A DNA stretch of 48,974 nt from Phyllobacteriaceae bacterium (GCA_023954255.1 JAMLIH010000014.1:1-48974); one strand, 5' to 3'. Positions 38,790 to 46,999 are shown, counted from the stretch's first letter. Notes: a model not told the origin generated them from the sequence alone. Translations and numbers: made by a program.

Positions 38790-39096
38790 AGCGTGTCATG
38801 CTTAGATGGAATCGTTTGAACGCAGGGAATTTGGTCTTCGGCTAGAAGCGGAAAGCGACACGGTGTGAACACCGTTAGCTTTTCGCGACGACACTCGAAG
38901 GCCAAAGAACCAAGTTCAGACGATTGCAGAAAGGCAATACTATTCAGTTGCTTGAATTCCCTGCTGTGGTGTCTTTTCCGCCCCGACTTCGTTGAAATCC
39001 TCGCAGGATGCATAACATCCTGCTGCGGTATTCTCCTCGTCAGGTCGAAAAATCCATCCATTCAAACTGCTTCCAGCTAAACATGACACGCTCTAG
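38786..39096. mobile_element. MITE-like element with 35-bp terminal inverted repeats
   Basis: The left end (38786-38820) starting CTAGAGCGTGTCATG and the right end (39061-39096) ending CATGACACGCTCTAG are inverted copies with only a few mismatches over about 35 bases. The 311-bp element encodes no transposase; a 91-codon minus-strand frame inside resembles nothing known. An internal hairpin GCAGGATG/CATCCTGC lies at 39003-39023. CTAG at both outer ends fits an IS630/mariner-type TA duplication inside CTAG. Confidence 0.7.
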
Positions 39097-39168
39097 GCCG
39101 CTTCTGGCGGTTTCCCGAAACCGATAAAATTTTAATCAAACCCGATTCAAGTTTAGCGAAAACTTGTC

Positions 39169-39200
39169 CTGCATTTGATGCGAATACGCTTCAAATGCAG
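39169..39200. repeat. Perfect inverted repeat upstream of the BTLCP gene
   Basis: CTGCATTTGA (39169-39178) and TCAAATGCAG (39191-39200) are perfect 10-base inverted arms around 12 bases, 70 bases before the start of the BTLCP gene. There is no T-tract, so an operator or a leader hairpin is more likely than a terminator. Confidence 0.55.
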
Positions 39201-39270
39201 CCGCCGGAATTGGCTGGGCCGAAAGATGTTTGTGTCATCATGCTCCCGTTAACTGGGAAGGTGACACAAA

Positions 39271-39903
39271 ATGAACAACATCAAAAAAGCCAGGAAATGG
39301 CTCTTCGCTGCGGGGGTCGGTACGGCCTTGTACTGTACCGGTTCTGCCAGCGCAGGCCAGCAGGCCATCATGGAAACGACGGGTCTTACGTCGCAGCCCA
39401 TCGGCCACTACGAATATTGCCAGACCAATCGTTCCGATTGCCGGATCAAGGCGCGCAGCATGAAACCGATGGTTCTGACGCGAGAGCGCTGGAGCGAAAT
39501 GGTGGAAACCAATGCTTACGCCAATGCCACGGTGACGCCGGTCACAGACATGGACTATTTCGGCGTCCCGGAAATCTGGAGCATGCCTGAAGCCTATGGC
39601 GATTGCGAGGACTATGCCCTCTTGAAGCGCCGCATGCTGATGGAAAAGGGCTGGCCTGCATCGGTTCTGCTGGTCACCGTGGTGCGCCAGCCCAATGGCG
39701 ATGGCCACGCGGTTCTGACCGTGCGCACGGACAGGGGTGATTTCATCCTCGACAATCTGAACGAGCGCGTCATGCCCTGGAACAAGACCGAATACCGCTT
39801 TTTGAAACGCCAGGCAGCCGCCCATTCGGGAAAATGGGAAGGCATCGCAGACCGCCGCAACGGCAAGGCGCTTGTTTCCGCTGTGGGGTCCGTCGCCCAG
39901 TAG
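39271..39903 (+). CDS. Bacterial transglutaminase-like cysteine protease (BTLCP)
   Basis: 210 aa secreted or periplasmic protein. The N-terminus (NNIKKARKWLFAAGVGTAL then ASAG) is a signal peptide. The papain-like triad of BTLCP proteins is visible: Cys in YGDCEDYALLKR, His in GDGHAVLTV and Asp in FILDNLN. In gammaproteobacteria the homologue LapG cleaves a surface adhesin under c-di-GMP control. Whether that applies here is inference, but the adjacent PilZ and PAS genes make a surface-signalling role plausible. ATG 39271 follows GGGAAGG. Confidence 0.9.
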   Translation: MNNIKKARKWLFAAGVGTALYCTGSASAGQQAIMETTGLTSQPIGHYEYCQTNRSDCRIKARSMKPMVLTRERWSEMVETNAYANATVTPVTDMDYFGVPEIWSMPEAYGDCEDYALLKRRMLMEKGWPASVLLVTVVRQPNGDGHAVLTVRTDRGDFILDNLNERVMPWNKTEYRFLKRQAAAHSGKWEGIADRRNGKALVSAVGSVAQ

Positions 39904-39930
39904 CGCAAGCCATATGAAGGTTGAGATAGG

Positions 39931-40018
39931 TCCGGTCGTGTCCCCACCTTCCCCGTCCCAACGACCGGATCATGGGAGCCGTCAGCTGCAGACATAGCAG
40001 CGGCGGCTCTCACCTTTT
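39931..40018 (+). ncRNA. Candidate small RNA or 3'-UTR RNA: C-rich hairpin plus terminator
   Basis: Hairpin 1 is a perfect 9-bp stem TCCGGTCGT/ACGACCGGA (39931-39939 with 39961-39969) with a 21-base C-rich loop containing CCACCTTCCCC. It is followed by an intrinsic terminator: GAGCCG and GCTGC arms (39976-39989) pair with GCAGC and CGGCTC (39997-40009), with small internal bulges and a short TTTT. The design resembles the candidate at 23706-23832. No separate promoter was recognised, so it could be processed from the BTLCP mRNA. At minimum it is the BTLCP terminator. Confidence 0.5.
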
Positions 40019-40037
40019 CAGCGGACTGAAAAACCTG

Positions 40038-40562
40038 TCAGCACTCGCTGAGGCCGGCCGAAAACCGTCTGGCATTGGCGGCATAGTGTTCGGCGGAGCG
40101 GCGCAGTCCCTCAATGGCCGCCTCGTCGAGTTCCCGCACCACCTTGCCGGGCATGCCGACCACCAGCGAGTTGTCGGGAATGACCTTGCCTTCGGGGATG
40201 AGCGCTCCTGCCCCGATCAGGCAGTTGCGGCCGATTCTGGCGCCGTTGAGGACGGTTGCCCCCATGCCGACGAGCGAATTGTCGCCGATCGTGCAGCCAT
40301 GGATGATTGCATTGTGGCCGATCGTGCAGCCATCGCCGATATCGATGGGAAAACCCGGATCGGTATGCAAAACGCAGTTGTCCTGGATGTTGCTGCGGTT
40401 GCCGATGGCGATCACTTCATTGTCGCCGCGCAGGACCGCACCAAACCAGATGCCGACATCGGCGCCCAGCCGGACATTGCCGATCACGGCAGCGCTCGGT
40501 GCGACCCAGGAAAAACCGGCAGTCCGGTCGGGTTCAACCCCGTCGAGTGTGTAAAGTGCCAT
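40038..40562 (-). CDS. Gamma-class carbonic anhydrase family protein
   Basis: 174 aa left-handed beta-helix protein built from hexapeptide repeats. Metal-ligand segments are visible: [19 protein letters not shown] and the conserved [11 protein letters not shown] start. This places it in the gamma-carbonic anhydrase/PaaY/YrdA group, and actual carbonic anhydrase activity is not assured. ATG 40562 ([12 protein letters not shown]) is chosen over a frame open to 40709. It converges with the BTLCP gene and its candidate small RNA. Confidence 0.92.
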   Translation of the reverse strand: MALYTLDGVEPDRTAGFSWVAPSAAVIGNVRLGADVGIWFGAVLRGDNEVIAIGNRSNIQDNCVLHTDPGFPIDIGDGCTIGHNAIIHGCTIGDNSLVGMGATVLNGARIGRNCLIGAGALIPEGKVIPDNSLVVGMPGKVVRELDEAAIEGLRRSAEHYAANARRFSAGLSEC

Positions 40563-40600
40563 GCCTGTCCTCCGCCTGCGGTTCAATGCCGATGGGAGCA

Positions 40601-40697
40601 ATTCAGGTTCCGACGGAATCGGAGAAACCTGAATGCGGAAGCAAAACCAACGGATTAAATCGTTGTCCCGTTCCCGAAGAAACGTGAAACGATCTAG
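40601..40697. repeat. REP-like palindromic repeat
   Basis: A hairpin ATTCAGGTT/AACCTGAAT (40601-40609 with 40626-40634), extended inside by CCGA/TCGG, is followed by CAACG/CGTTG and a segment ending GAAACGATCTAG. Read inverted, the right end (CTAGATCGTTTCACGTTT) resembles the terminal repeat of the MITE-like element at 38786-39096, so the two may belong to related intergenic repeat families. Confidence 0.5.
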
Positions 40698-40739
40698 CAG
40701 AGTGGGCACGGGCGCGCAACGCGGTGCCCTTCTGGGTTG

Positions 40740-41075
40740 CTACTGGGAGATCGCGCCGACAAGCAGCGCCGTTTCCACCAGAACGACGCCGGAAAAAAAG
40801 CTCCAGACCGCGCCCAGTGCCAGACACAGCGCGAAGGCCGGTCCCGGCAGAATGCTCTGCAGCCAGAAGCGCAGGCCGTAGCGAACCAGATAATACGGCC
40901 CTGCAAACGTGCACATGATCAGCGACCACGCCTTGTCGAGGGGAGTTTCGAAGCTCAGCAGCAGGGCCGGAGAGCCGTCATTGGCCTGCTGCGGCAACTG
41001 TATTGCCTGATGCAATGCATTGAGCAGGCCGGCGGCAACGAATCCGGTGACGATCACATAGACGACTGCAAGCAT
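40740..41075 (-). CDS. Conserved small membrane protein (possibly DUF6949)
   Basis: 111 aa with three hydrophobic segments (VVYVIVTGFVAAGLLNAL, SLIMCTFAGPYYLVRYGL, and a long C-terminal span ending LVETALLVGAISQ). I recall similar proteins in Rhizobiales under DUF6949, but this name is uncertain. It is a single gene, divergent from the membrane protein at 41221. No catalytic residues can be picked out. Confidence 0.7.
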   Translation of the reverse strand: MLAVVYVIVTGFVAAGLLNALHQAIQLPQQANDGSPALLLSFETPLDKAWSLIMCTFAGPYYLVRYGLRFWLQSILPGPAFALCLALGAVWSFFSGVVLVETALLVGAISQ

Positions 41076-41220
41076 GGCAACCCCTTACTTTTAACCATGT
41101 ATTTACCATCCTCCCAGCACTCTGAAGACGATGCAAGCGCTGTGCGCCGCTGATTCGTGAAAACTGGAAACATGGTTACGGCGCGGGAATGTCATCCCGC
41201 CGCCCGAACAGGAAAATGTG

Positions 41221-42039
41221 ATGGCCAATACGGTAGAGGAAACAGCCCGGCTGCTGGGGAGAACGCACGATCAGCGCTTCGATCGCCTGATGCCGGGCTA
41301 TCACCGGCAGTTGCGCAATGCTTCTGCAGCGCAGGAGGCAGCCCAGGTTGAGAAAATTCTCTCCCAGTCCTTCATGGCGCTGTTGATCAAGCTGGCGCTT
41401 GCCATGACCGCCGTTGCGCTGGTCATTTTCGCGTCCGCTTCCTATTACGGCGCCATTGTCGCCAAGGGCGGCCATGAAACCGAGACCGTGACGCGTCAGG
41501 TTGCCATCGCCAACGAGGTTCTCAACGTTCCGGCAAACATGATCCGCTTCCGCAGCCAGCGCAAATCACGCGCGCTGGAACGTCTCGATCTTTATGCCCA
41601 CTGGCCGACCATGCAGGGCTACTCCGACGATCGCGCGGCAATTTTCGACGACATGAAAGCCGGAGCGCCCCTGCTTTTCATCTCCATCGAACCGCGCGAC
41701 ATGACCACCGACATGTCGGGGCGGGTTTCAACCATTTACGAGAAATTCTTTGCCGGTCCACCGATCGATGCCGGCCACGGTCTGGTGCGCCGCGCCTTTT
41801 CCTCCGAAAGCGCCTATTTCATGGAGGATCTCTACTACCAGATGGACAGCCCCTACCCCTTTGCCGCGCGCTGCATCCGCGAGAGCGATCGCATCGCGGC
41901 GCCCTACTGCATTCGCGACATCCATATCGGCAAGGACCTGATGGTCAGCTACCGCTTCCACGCCAATCTCATCGGTGAATGGATGGAACTCGACCGCGCG
42001 GTGCGCGAAACCGTCAACGGCTTTCTGGCCAGAGGATAG
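41221..42039 (+). CDS. Membrane-anchored protein of unknown function
   Basis: 272 aa from ATG 41221 (AGGAAAA just upstream). It has a cytoplasmic N-terminus of about 53 residues, one transmembrane segment (LLIKLALAMTAVALVIFASA) and a large probably periplasmic domain with three Cys residues (ARCIRES and PYCIRDI visible). It ends with a helix (RAVRETVNGFLARG). The periplasmic domain could be a sensor module, but no signalling output domain is attached. No family recognised. Confidence 0.75.
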   Translation: MANTVEETARLLGRTHDQRFDRLMPGYHRQLRNASAAQEAAQVEKILSQSFMALLIKLALAMTAVALVIFASASYYGAIVAKGGHETETVTRQVAIANEVLNVPANMIRFRSQRKSRALERLDLYAHWPTMQGYSDDRAAIFDDMKAGAPLLFISIEPRDMTTDMSGRVSTIYEKFFAGPPIDAGHGLVRRAFSSESAYFMEDLYYQMDSPYPFAARCIRESDRIAAPYCIRDIHIGKDLMVSYRFHANLIGEWMELDRAVRETVNGFLARG

Positions 42040-42090
42040 ACTTGGGGATGGGCTTGGGGATAGATCCGGGGCCGCCAGGAGCTTGGTGGC

Positions 42091-42291
42091 TCAGTCAAGA
42101 TCGACGTCGAGGATCGCCATCGAGAAGTTGTAGTCGTCATCCTCGTCCTTGTAGATGACGCCCAGAAACTCGTCTTCCTTGTAGACTTCGCAGGAATCAT
42201 CCTTTTTCGGCCTGGCGCGAACCTGCAGCAGGTCATTGCCGAATACCCGGCGGAAATAGGCTTGAAGCTTGCCGATTTCTTCAGAAGTCAC
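42091..42291 (-). CDS. DUF3126 family protein
   Basis: 66 aa, compact acidic protein typical of alphaproteobacteria. Family pattern: EEIGKLQAYFRRVFGND, VRARPKKDDSCEVY and NFSMAILDVDLD at the end. The start is GTG at 42291, preceded by GGGGAG; the longer frame upstream is rejected because it has no matching sequence. Function unknown. Normally found near cysE in Rhizobiales, and cysE is indeed close. Confidence 0.88.
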   Translation of the reverse strand: MTSEEIGKLQAYFRRVFGNDLLQVRARPKKDDSCEVYKEDEFLGVIYKDEDDDYNFSMAILDVDLD

Positions 42292-42364
42292 CGCATTCTC
42301 CCCATATAGGCCCCTTTGGGGCGTTGCCGGGTTCTGGCACAGAGCGCCCCCACTTGCAAACGGT

Positions 42365-42676
42365 TTAGAAGGCAAGCATCGGTTCATCGGCGGCGGCCTC
42401 CAGGTCTGCCGGCAACGGATCGCAAACCGCACCCGGCTGCGCCTGATCGCTGCCCTCGCCGGCGCATTCGGCTGAAATGCGGGCGAGTTGCATGTTGGTG
42501 CGCAGTGGCAGCACGTAGCGCGCATCCTCATTGGCAGCCTGGCGGATTTCCTCAAGTGCGGCCTTCAGCTCGGCGAGTTCGCGGGCAACTGCAAGATCGG
42601 ATTCGCTTGCCTGTGCCGGCCCCAGCGCCAGCAAGGCGAATGCGGCAGCCAGCGGCACCTTGAAACGGGACTTCAT
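42365..42676 (-). CDS. Small secreted protein, unknown function
   Basis: 103 aa with a clear signal peptide (KSRFKVPLAAAFALLALGPAQA, cleavage expected after AQA). The mature part is mostly helical and acidic (ARELAELKAALEEIRQAA) and has two Cys residues (AECAG and AVCDP) that could form a disulfide. No family recognised. It lies between the DUF3126 gene and cysE on the same strand. Confidence 0.7.
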   Translation of the reverse strand: MKSRFKVPLAAAFALLALGPAQASESDLAVARELAELKAALEEIRQAANEDARYVLPLRTNMQLARISAECAGEGSDQAQPGAVCDPLPADLEAAADEPMLAF

Positions 42677-42794
42677 GACGGGTTTCCTTTTCGTATCGGT
42701 TTCATGTCGCTGAAATAACGGAAAATCCGCTCACGCGGGTGCACATTGCCTCAACATTTGCGTGATGCGGTGCGTGATCCGGCAGGCATTCACG

Positions 42795-42819
42795 CTGCCT
42801 GACTGTTCGAGTCAGGCAG
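42795..42819. repeat. Perfect 10-bp hairpin downstream of cysE
   Basis: CTGCCTGACT (42795-42804) and AGTCAGGCAG (42810-42819) flank a 5-base loop. It lies between the cysE stop and the next minus-strand gene. There is no following T-tract on the minus strand, so it may be a processing or stability hairpin rather than a full intrinsic terminator. Confidence 0.6.
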
Positions 42820-42866
42820 GGAAGCATTTGCCGTAAACGGGAGCGGATGCCTGCGCCTTGGCTGGC

Positions 42867-43709
42867 TCAGCCGGCGTCGGCCTGCTCGGCAAGGATCTGG
42901 TCCATGGTACGCGAAGGTTCCGCGCAGCCCGCAACGCCGACAACGCGGGCCGGTACGCCGGCAACCGTGACATTGCCCTCGACTTCCTTGATCACCATGG
43001 AACCCGCAGCAATGCGGCTGCACTTGCCGATGCGGATATTGCCCAGAACCGTCGCGCCGGCGCCGATCAGCACACCGTCGTCTATCTTGGGATGGCGGTC
43101 GCCGGTTTCCTTGCCGGTACCGCCCAGCGTCACGCCCTGAAGGATCGACACATTGTTGCCGATGACACTGGTGGCGCCGACCACCAGCCCGGTCGCATGA
43201 TCGAGGAACAGTCCCCGGCCGATCCTTGCCTGCGGGTTGATGTCGGTCTGGAAAACCTGCGAGGAGCGGCTCTGCAGGTAAAGCGCGAAATCCTTCCGGC
43301 CGAGGCCCCAGGCCCAATGCGCCAGCCGGTGTGTCTGGATGGCGTGGAAACCCTTGAAATACAGGATCGGCTCGATCAGCCGGTCGCAGGCCGGGTCCCG
43401 GTCGTAGACGGCTGCGATATCGCTGCGAAGCACCTCACCCCAATCGGGATCGGACTGGTGCATTTCCTCGAAGGAGCGGCGGATGATGTCGCCGGAAACC
43501 TCGCGATTGTGCAGCCGCTCGGCGATGCGGTGCGCTACCGCCGATTCCAGGCTCGCCTGATTGAGGATGGTCGAATAGATGAACGTGCCCAGCATGGGCT
43601 CGTTGTCGACGATGGTTTTCGCCTCCCGGCATACCACCTGCCAGACCGGGTCAATGGAGTGGATCTCGGCATCCGCCGGGTTGGTCTGCACGCTTTGCTT
43701 GCCGGTCAT
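42867..43709 (-). CDS. cysE: Serine O-acetyltransferase
   Basis: Serine acetyltransferase (280 aa), first step of cysteine synthesis from serine, which makes O-acetylserine. The helical N-terminal SATase domain (DPVWQVVCREA onwards) is followed by left-handed beta-helix repeats with the active-site segment GRGLFLDHATGLVVG and the repeat GNNVSILQGVTLGGTGK. ATG 43709 follows AGGAAAG; a longer frame to 43835 is rejected. A C-terminal ~25 residue tail is typical for interaction with CysK. Confidence 0.95.
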   Translation of the reverse strand: MTGKQSVQTNPADAEIHSIDPVWQVVCREAKTIVDNEPMLGTFIYSTILNQASLESAVAHRIAERLHNREVSGDIIRRSFEEMHQSDPDWGEVLRSDIAAVYDRDPACDRLIEPILYFKGFHAIQTHRLAHWAWGLGRKDFALYLQSRSSQVFQTDINPQARIGRGLFLDHATGLVVGATSVIGNNVSILQGVTLGGTGKETGDRHPKIDDGVLIGAGATVLGNIRIGKCSRIAAGSMVIKEVEGNVTVAGVPARVVGVAGCAEPSRTMDQILAEQADAG

Positions 43710-43737
43710 CGATTCGGTCTTTCCTGCTGTCTGCACG

Positions 43738-43768
43738 GGCCTTCTGTCTGCCCAGGCCTTCTGTCTGC
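43738..43768. repeat. 14-bp direct repeat upstream of cysE
   Basis: GGCCTTCTGTCTGC occurs at 43738-43751 and again at 43755-43768, a 17-base period. It is probably a small tandem duplication in the cysE leader and has no known function. Confidence 0.7.
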
Positions 43769-43909
43769 AGCGACAAGGCCATGCATCATGGAACAAACTG
43801 TCGCAGAAGATGGTAGCACAGCTTTTTAAGGTCAAGGATCAATTTTCCTTCATCGGGCTGTGCGCCCTGCTGAAAGGTTCCGCTGCATTGTGCCGGATGT
43901 CCCGGCCTA

Positions 43910-44656
43910 TCAGCCGTCGAGAAAGTCCACGACACCCTGCTTGTAAACGGGATCGCCCACCGCCCGCATGTGGTCGCGGCCGGGAATTTCCAGCAATTTG
44001 CCACGCGGAATGAGATCGGCGATCACCTGGCCGGAACCGGCAATGTCATCCTCGGTGCCGATGGCGATGAGAACGGAGTTGGCTATTTTCTCGAAGTCTT
44101 CCGGCGCAAAGACCTGGCGCACGGCTGTCACGCATTCTGCCAGTGCCACGAGGTCGCTTTTCGTCTGGTCGGCAAACTTGCGGAACGCCCGGCCCCTGGG
44201 ATCGCTCACATCGGCCAGCGAAGGCGCCAGCAGGGCCTCGCGCACCGGCGTCCAGTCGCCACTCCCTTCGATCATGCTGGCACCATTGCCGGCCAGCACC
44301 ACTTTCGACAGATCGCGGCCATGATGCATCAGCAGCCATGCGGAAATCCGCGCGCCCATGGAATAGCCCATCACATGGGGCTGTTTCAGGCCGAGATGTC
44401 GGATCAGGCCGATCGCATCCCTTGCCATCAGTTCCAGGGAATAGTGCGCCGCATCGTGAAACTTGCTGCTTTCGCCATGGCCGCGATTGTCGAAGGCGAT
44501 GACGCGATAGCCAGCATCGGTGAGCCATTTCACCCAGCCGGTATCAATCCAGTTTGCTTCCTTGGAAGAGGCAAAACCGTGGATCAGAACGATCGCCTGC
44601 CCCTCCCCCTCATCGACATAGGCAATCTCGACATCGTCTATCTGCGCAACGGGCAT
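43910..44656 (-). CDS. Alpha/beta hydrolase
   Basis: 248 aa alpha/beta-fold hydrolase. The nucleophile elbow GYSMGA contains the catalytic Ser, the oxyanion region is HGFASS, GTEDD probably holds the Asp, and the C-terminal GRDHM holds the His. The FDNRGHGES motif is typical of the family. The substrate is not inferable. ATG 44656 (MPVAQIDDVEIAYVDEGEG) is preferred to a frame open to 44722. Confidence 0.92.
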   Translation of the reverse strand: MPVAQIDDVEIAYVDEGEGQAIVLIHGFASSKEANWIDTGWVKWLTDAGYRVIAFDNRGHGESSKFHDAAHYSLELMARDAIGLIRHLGLKQPHVMGYSMGARISAWLLMHHGRDLSKVVLAGNGASMIEGSGDWTPVREALLAPSLADVSDPRGRAFRKFADQTKSDLVALAECVTAVRQVFAPEDFEKIANSVLIAIGTEDDIAGSGQVIADLIPRGKLLEIPGRDHMRAVGDPVYKQGVVDFLDG

Positions 44657-44781
44657 GGGCAGGGTCCTGGCAAGGGAAATGGTCCGGGAGGGTTTGGCGC
44701 AGGCACCGCAAAGGGCTTGCAAGTAATGGCGTTTCTTTTAAAACGGGCCGCAAGACGAAACAAGGCAAGGCACGCAGTTCC

Positions 44782-45024
44782 ATGGCCGTATCGACCATTC
44801 CCCACTTCAAGAACGACGAGGGTGTCCACCAGATTGCCATCGGCGTCAAAGAGTTCATGTGCTGTGGCGCCAGCGAGCCGCACGATCATCCACATGTCTT
44901 CCTCGACATGGGCGATGACAACGAAATCGTCTGCCCCTACTGCTCCACCTTGTATGTTTTCAAAGGCGGCCTGCCGGCCAGCAGCAGCGAACCGGAGGGA
45001 TGCCTGGCAGAGACCGGACACTGA
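44782..45024 (+). CDS. zf-CHCC-type zinc-finger protein
   Basis: 80 aa with the CHCC zinc-finger pattern: the Cys in FMCCGASE, the HDHPHVFLDMG histidines and the CPYCSTLYVF end, close to the mitochondrial NDUFS6-type zinc-finger domain. In alphaproteobacteria these proteins are thought to relate to respiratory complex I. ATG 44782 starts the conserved core. It precedes the monooxygenase gene by 21 bases on the same strand. Confidence 0.88.
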   Translation: MAVSTIPHFKNDEGVHQIAIGVKEFMCCGASEPHDHPHVFLDMGDDNEIVCPYCSTLYVFKGGLPASSSEPEGCLAETGH

Positions 45025-45045
45025 CCGGTCGCCGGGGCCGACATC

Positions 45046-46227
45046 ATGGCTGCAAGCCGCTCCATCATCGTCAGCGGGGCCGGTATCGCGGGGCTGACGG
45101 CCGCCCTTGCCCTTTCCAGGCGCGGATATCGCGTTGAGGTTCACGAGCGCGGCAAGCGGATCGAAACCGCCGGCGCCGGCATCCAGCTTTCCCCCAATGC
45201 CTTGCGGGTCTTCGACAAGCTCAACGTGCTGGACGCCGTCAAGCGGGTCGCCATGTCGCCTGACGGCGTGCGCATAGTGTCGGCCCATAACGGAAAGCCG
45301 ATCCGCACCGTTCCGCTCGGCGCTTCCGCCATCCAGCGCCATGGCATCGGTTATCTCACCATTCACCGCAGCGAATTGGCGCAGGCGCTGGTGACAGCAT
45401 GCAACGACGATCCGGACATCGAGCTTCAAACCGGCTCCACGGTTTCCGATGCGGTCGAACATGCCAACGGTATCAGCGCCATGGTCACCCGTGGCACGAG
45501 TGTCAGGACCCATCGCGGCACGATGATGGTGTTCGCCGACGGCATTCACTCCGCCGGACGCAAGGAAGCCTTTGCCCTGCCGGGTGCCCGCCACTCGGGC
45601 TTCGAGGCATGGCGCGGCATGATCTCCGCCGAAGCGCTGCCGCCGGGATTCGACCTCGAAAACACGCAACTGGTCTGGGGTACAGGCGCCCATGCCGTGC
45701 TCTACCCCGTGCGCAAGGGCCGTTATCTCAACGCCGTCATCTGCATCGAAACGCCTGACCGAAGCCAGACGCAACCGCGCGAGGGCGATGCAGCAGAGCT
45801 GATGCACCGTCTGCGCGGCTGGCACAAACCCTTCCGTCAGCTTTTCGAACTGGCACGCGAGTGGCCGGTATGGCCGTTGCTGGAAATGCCCCCGAAGGAC
45901 ACCTGGCATCATGGCCGCATGGTGATGATCGGCGATGCGGCCCACGGCATGCTTCCCTTTGCCGCCCAGGGTGCCGCCATGGGCATAGAGGACGCCGAGG
46001 TGCTGGCTGCCATGGTCGAACGCCACGGCGCCAGTGAGAAGGCGCTCGATGCCTGGGAGAACCTGCGCCGCAAGCGGGTTCTTGAAGTCGCGGCACTCGC
46101 ACGCAGAAACGGCCGTATCTATCACATGAGATGGCCCGGCAGCGCGGCGCGCAATCTGGTGCTCTCGCTGACCAGCCCGGCAAAGCTGGCCGACCGCCAG
46201 GCGTGGATCTACGACTGGAAACCGTAG
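45046..46227 (+). CDS. FAD-dependent monooxygenase (aromatic hydroxylase type)
   Basis: 393 aa flavoprotein of the p-hydroxybenzoate/salicylate hydroxylase superfamily. The N-terminal FAD motif GAGIAGLTAALALSRRG, the DG motif FADGIHSAG and the GD motif GDAAHGMLPFAAQGAAMG are intact. It could act in aromatic degradation or quinone biosynthesis; the context gives no further hint. It ends only three bases from the convergent DUF2459 gene. Confidence 0.93.
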   Translation: MAASRSIIVSGAGIAGLTAALALSRRGYRVEVHERGKRIETAGAGIQLSPNALRVFDKLNVLDAVKRVAMSPDGVRIVSAHNGKPIRTVPLGASAIQRHGIGYLTIHRSELAQALVTACNDDPDIELQTGSTVSDAVEHANGISAMVTRGTSVRTHRGTMMVFADGIHSAGRKEAFALPGARHSGFEAWRGMISAEALPPGFDLENTQLVWGTGAHAVLYPVRKGRYLNAVICIETPDRSQTQPREGDAAELMHRLRGWHKPFRQLFELAREWPVWPLLEMPPKDTWHHGRMVMIGDAAHGMLPFAAQGAAMGIEDAEVLAAMVERHGASEKALDAWENLRRKRVLEVAALARRNGRIYHMRWPGSAARNLVLSLTSPAKLADRQAWIYDWKP

Positions 46228-46230
46228 AAC

Positions 46231-46983
46231 TCACCTGCCCGCCGGGAGATGTTGCGGGCTGTGCCATTTCAGCGATGCCAGCAGGGAATGGGTAGTCGGC
46301 GTCCAGAGGCCGATGTCGACGCCGGCAGAATGCAGCATCTTTCCCACCCACTGGTTGCAGGGATTGAACAGGTTGAAATGCCCCGCGGCGAGGAAAAAGG
46401 CATCGCCCTGCCCGATGCTGACACCTGCAAGATGAATCGCCTCTCCGTTTCCGTCGCGCAGGAAACTCGCTTTGATGGCGGAAACCAGACGCCTGTAGGC
46501 AGGCAGGGAGAGGTCGATTGCAACAATGTCGCTGCTCGTTGTCAGATTGCCCATTGGCGTTATGCGCATGACGGGTTCATCGCCCGTTGCCGCCCGCAAG
46601 GTCGCCGATAGCGTGATGTCGGAATAGTTGCCTGCCGTGGTGTAGAAGGCGCGCGAACCCCAGCCGAAACCGAGATGGCGCAGAGCGGGATGGTCCAGTG
46701 GCAGCCCGGCTTCAACGAGCCGCGGGAACGCCGCCAGCAATTCCTCGGTGAGCGGCAGCGCGATGTCGGCATGCAGCAGGCCGGTCACCAGGAATATCCG
46801 TACGCTTTGCGGCGAGTCGGTTGTTTCTTGCGCCATGGCACCGGGTGTATCCATGCCCCGGGGGACAAGGGCGCCGCCAAACGCGGCTGCAAGGTAAAGC
46901 ATCGGCAGCACAATCAGGCATGCCAACACCGCCCCGCCCGCCTTGAAGGCGGTGGCGGGCCTGAGCTTCAGCCGCAAGGCCAC
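46231..46983 (-). CDS. DUF2459 / TIGR02117 family protein
   Basis: 250 aa with an N-terminal membrane anchor (AVLACLIVLPMLYLAAAFG) and a large probably periplasmic domain. The patterns GWGSRAFYTTAG, LFNPCNQWVGK and TPTTHSLL identify DUF2459 (TIGR02117). Function is unknown. The Cys in NPCNQWV and His in GLLHAD are candidate active residues by position only. It sits next to the aapP gene on the same strand, separated by 16 bases. Confidence 0.88.
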   Translation of the reverse strand: MALRLKLRPATAFKAGGAVLACLIVLPMLYLAAAFGGALVPRGMDTPGAMAQETTDSPQSVRIFLVTGLLHADIALPLTEELLAAFPRLVEAGLPLDHPALRHLGFGWGSRAFYTTAGNYSDITLSATLRAATGDEPVMRITPMGNLTTSSDIVAIDLSLPAYRRLVSAIKASFLRDGNGEAIHLAGVSIGQGDAFFLAAGHFNLFNPCNQWVGKMLHSAGVDIGLWTPTTHSLLASLKWHSPQHLPAGR

Positions 46984-46999
46984 CGCCTTTGGTGCGCGA

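Noticed and set aside
38786-39061. 91-codon minus-strand frame inside the MITE-like element
   Set aside because: It is not transposase-like and its end runs into the terminal repeat; probably a chance frame.
42040-42090. Repeated CTTGGGGAT units between two convergent genes
   Set aside because: Only two copies over a short stretch; no terminator or coding meaning can be supported.
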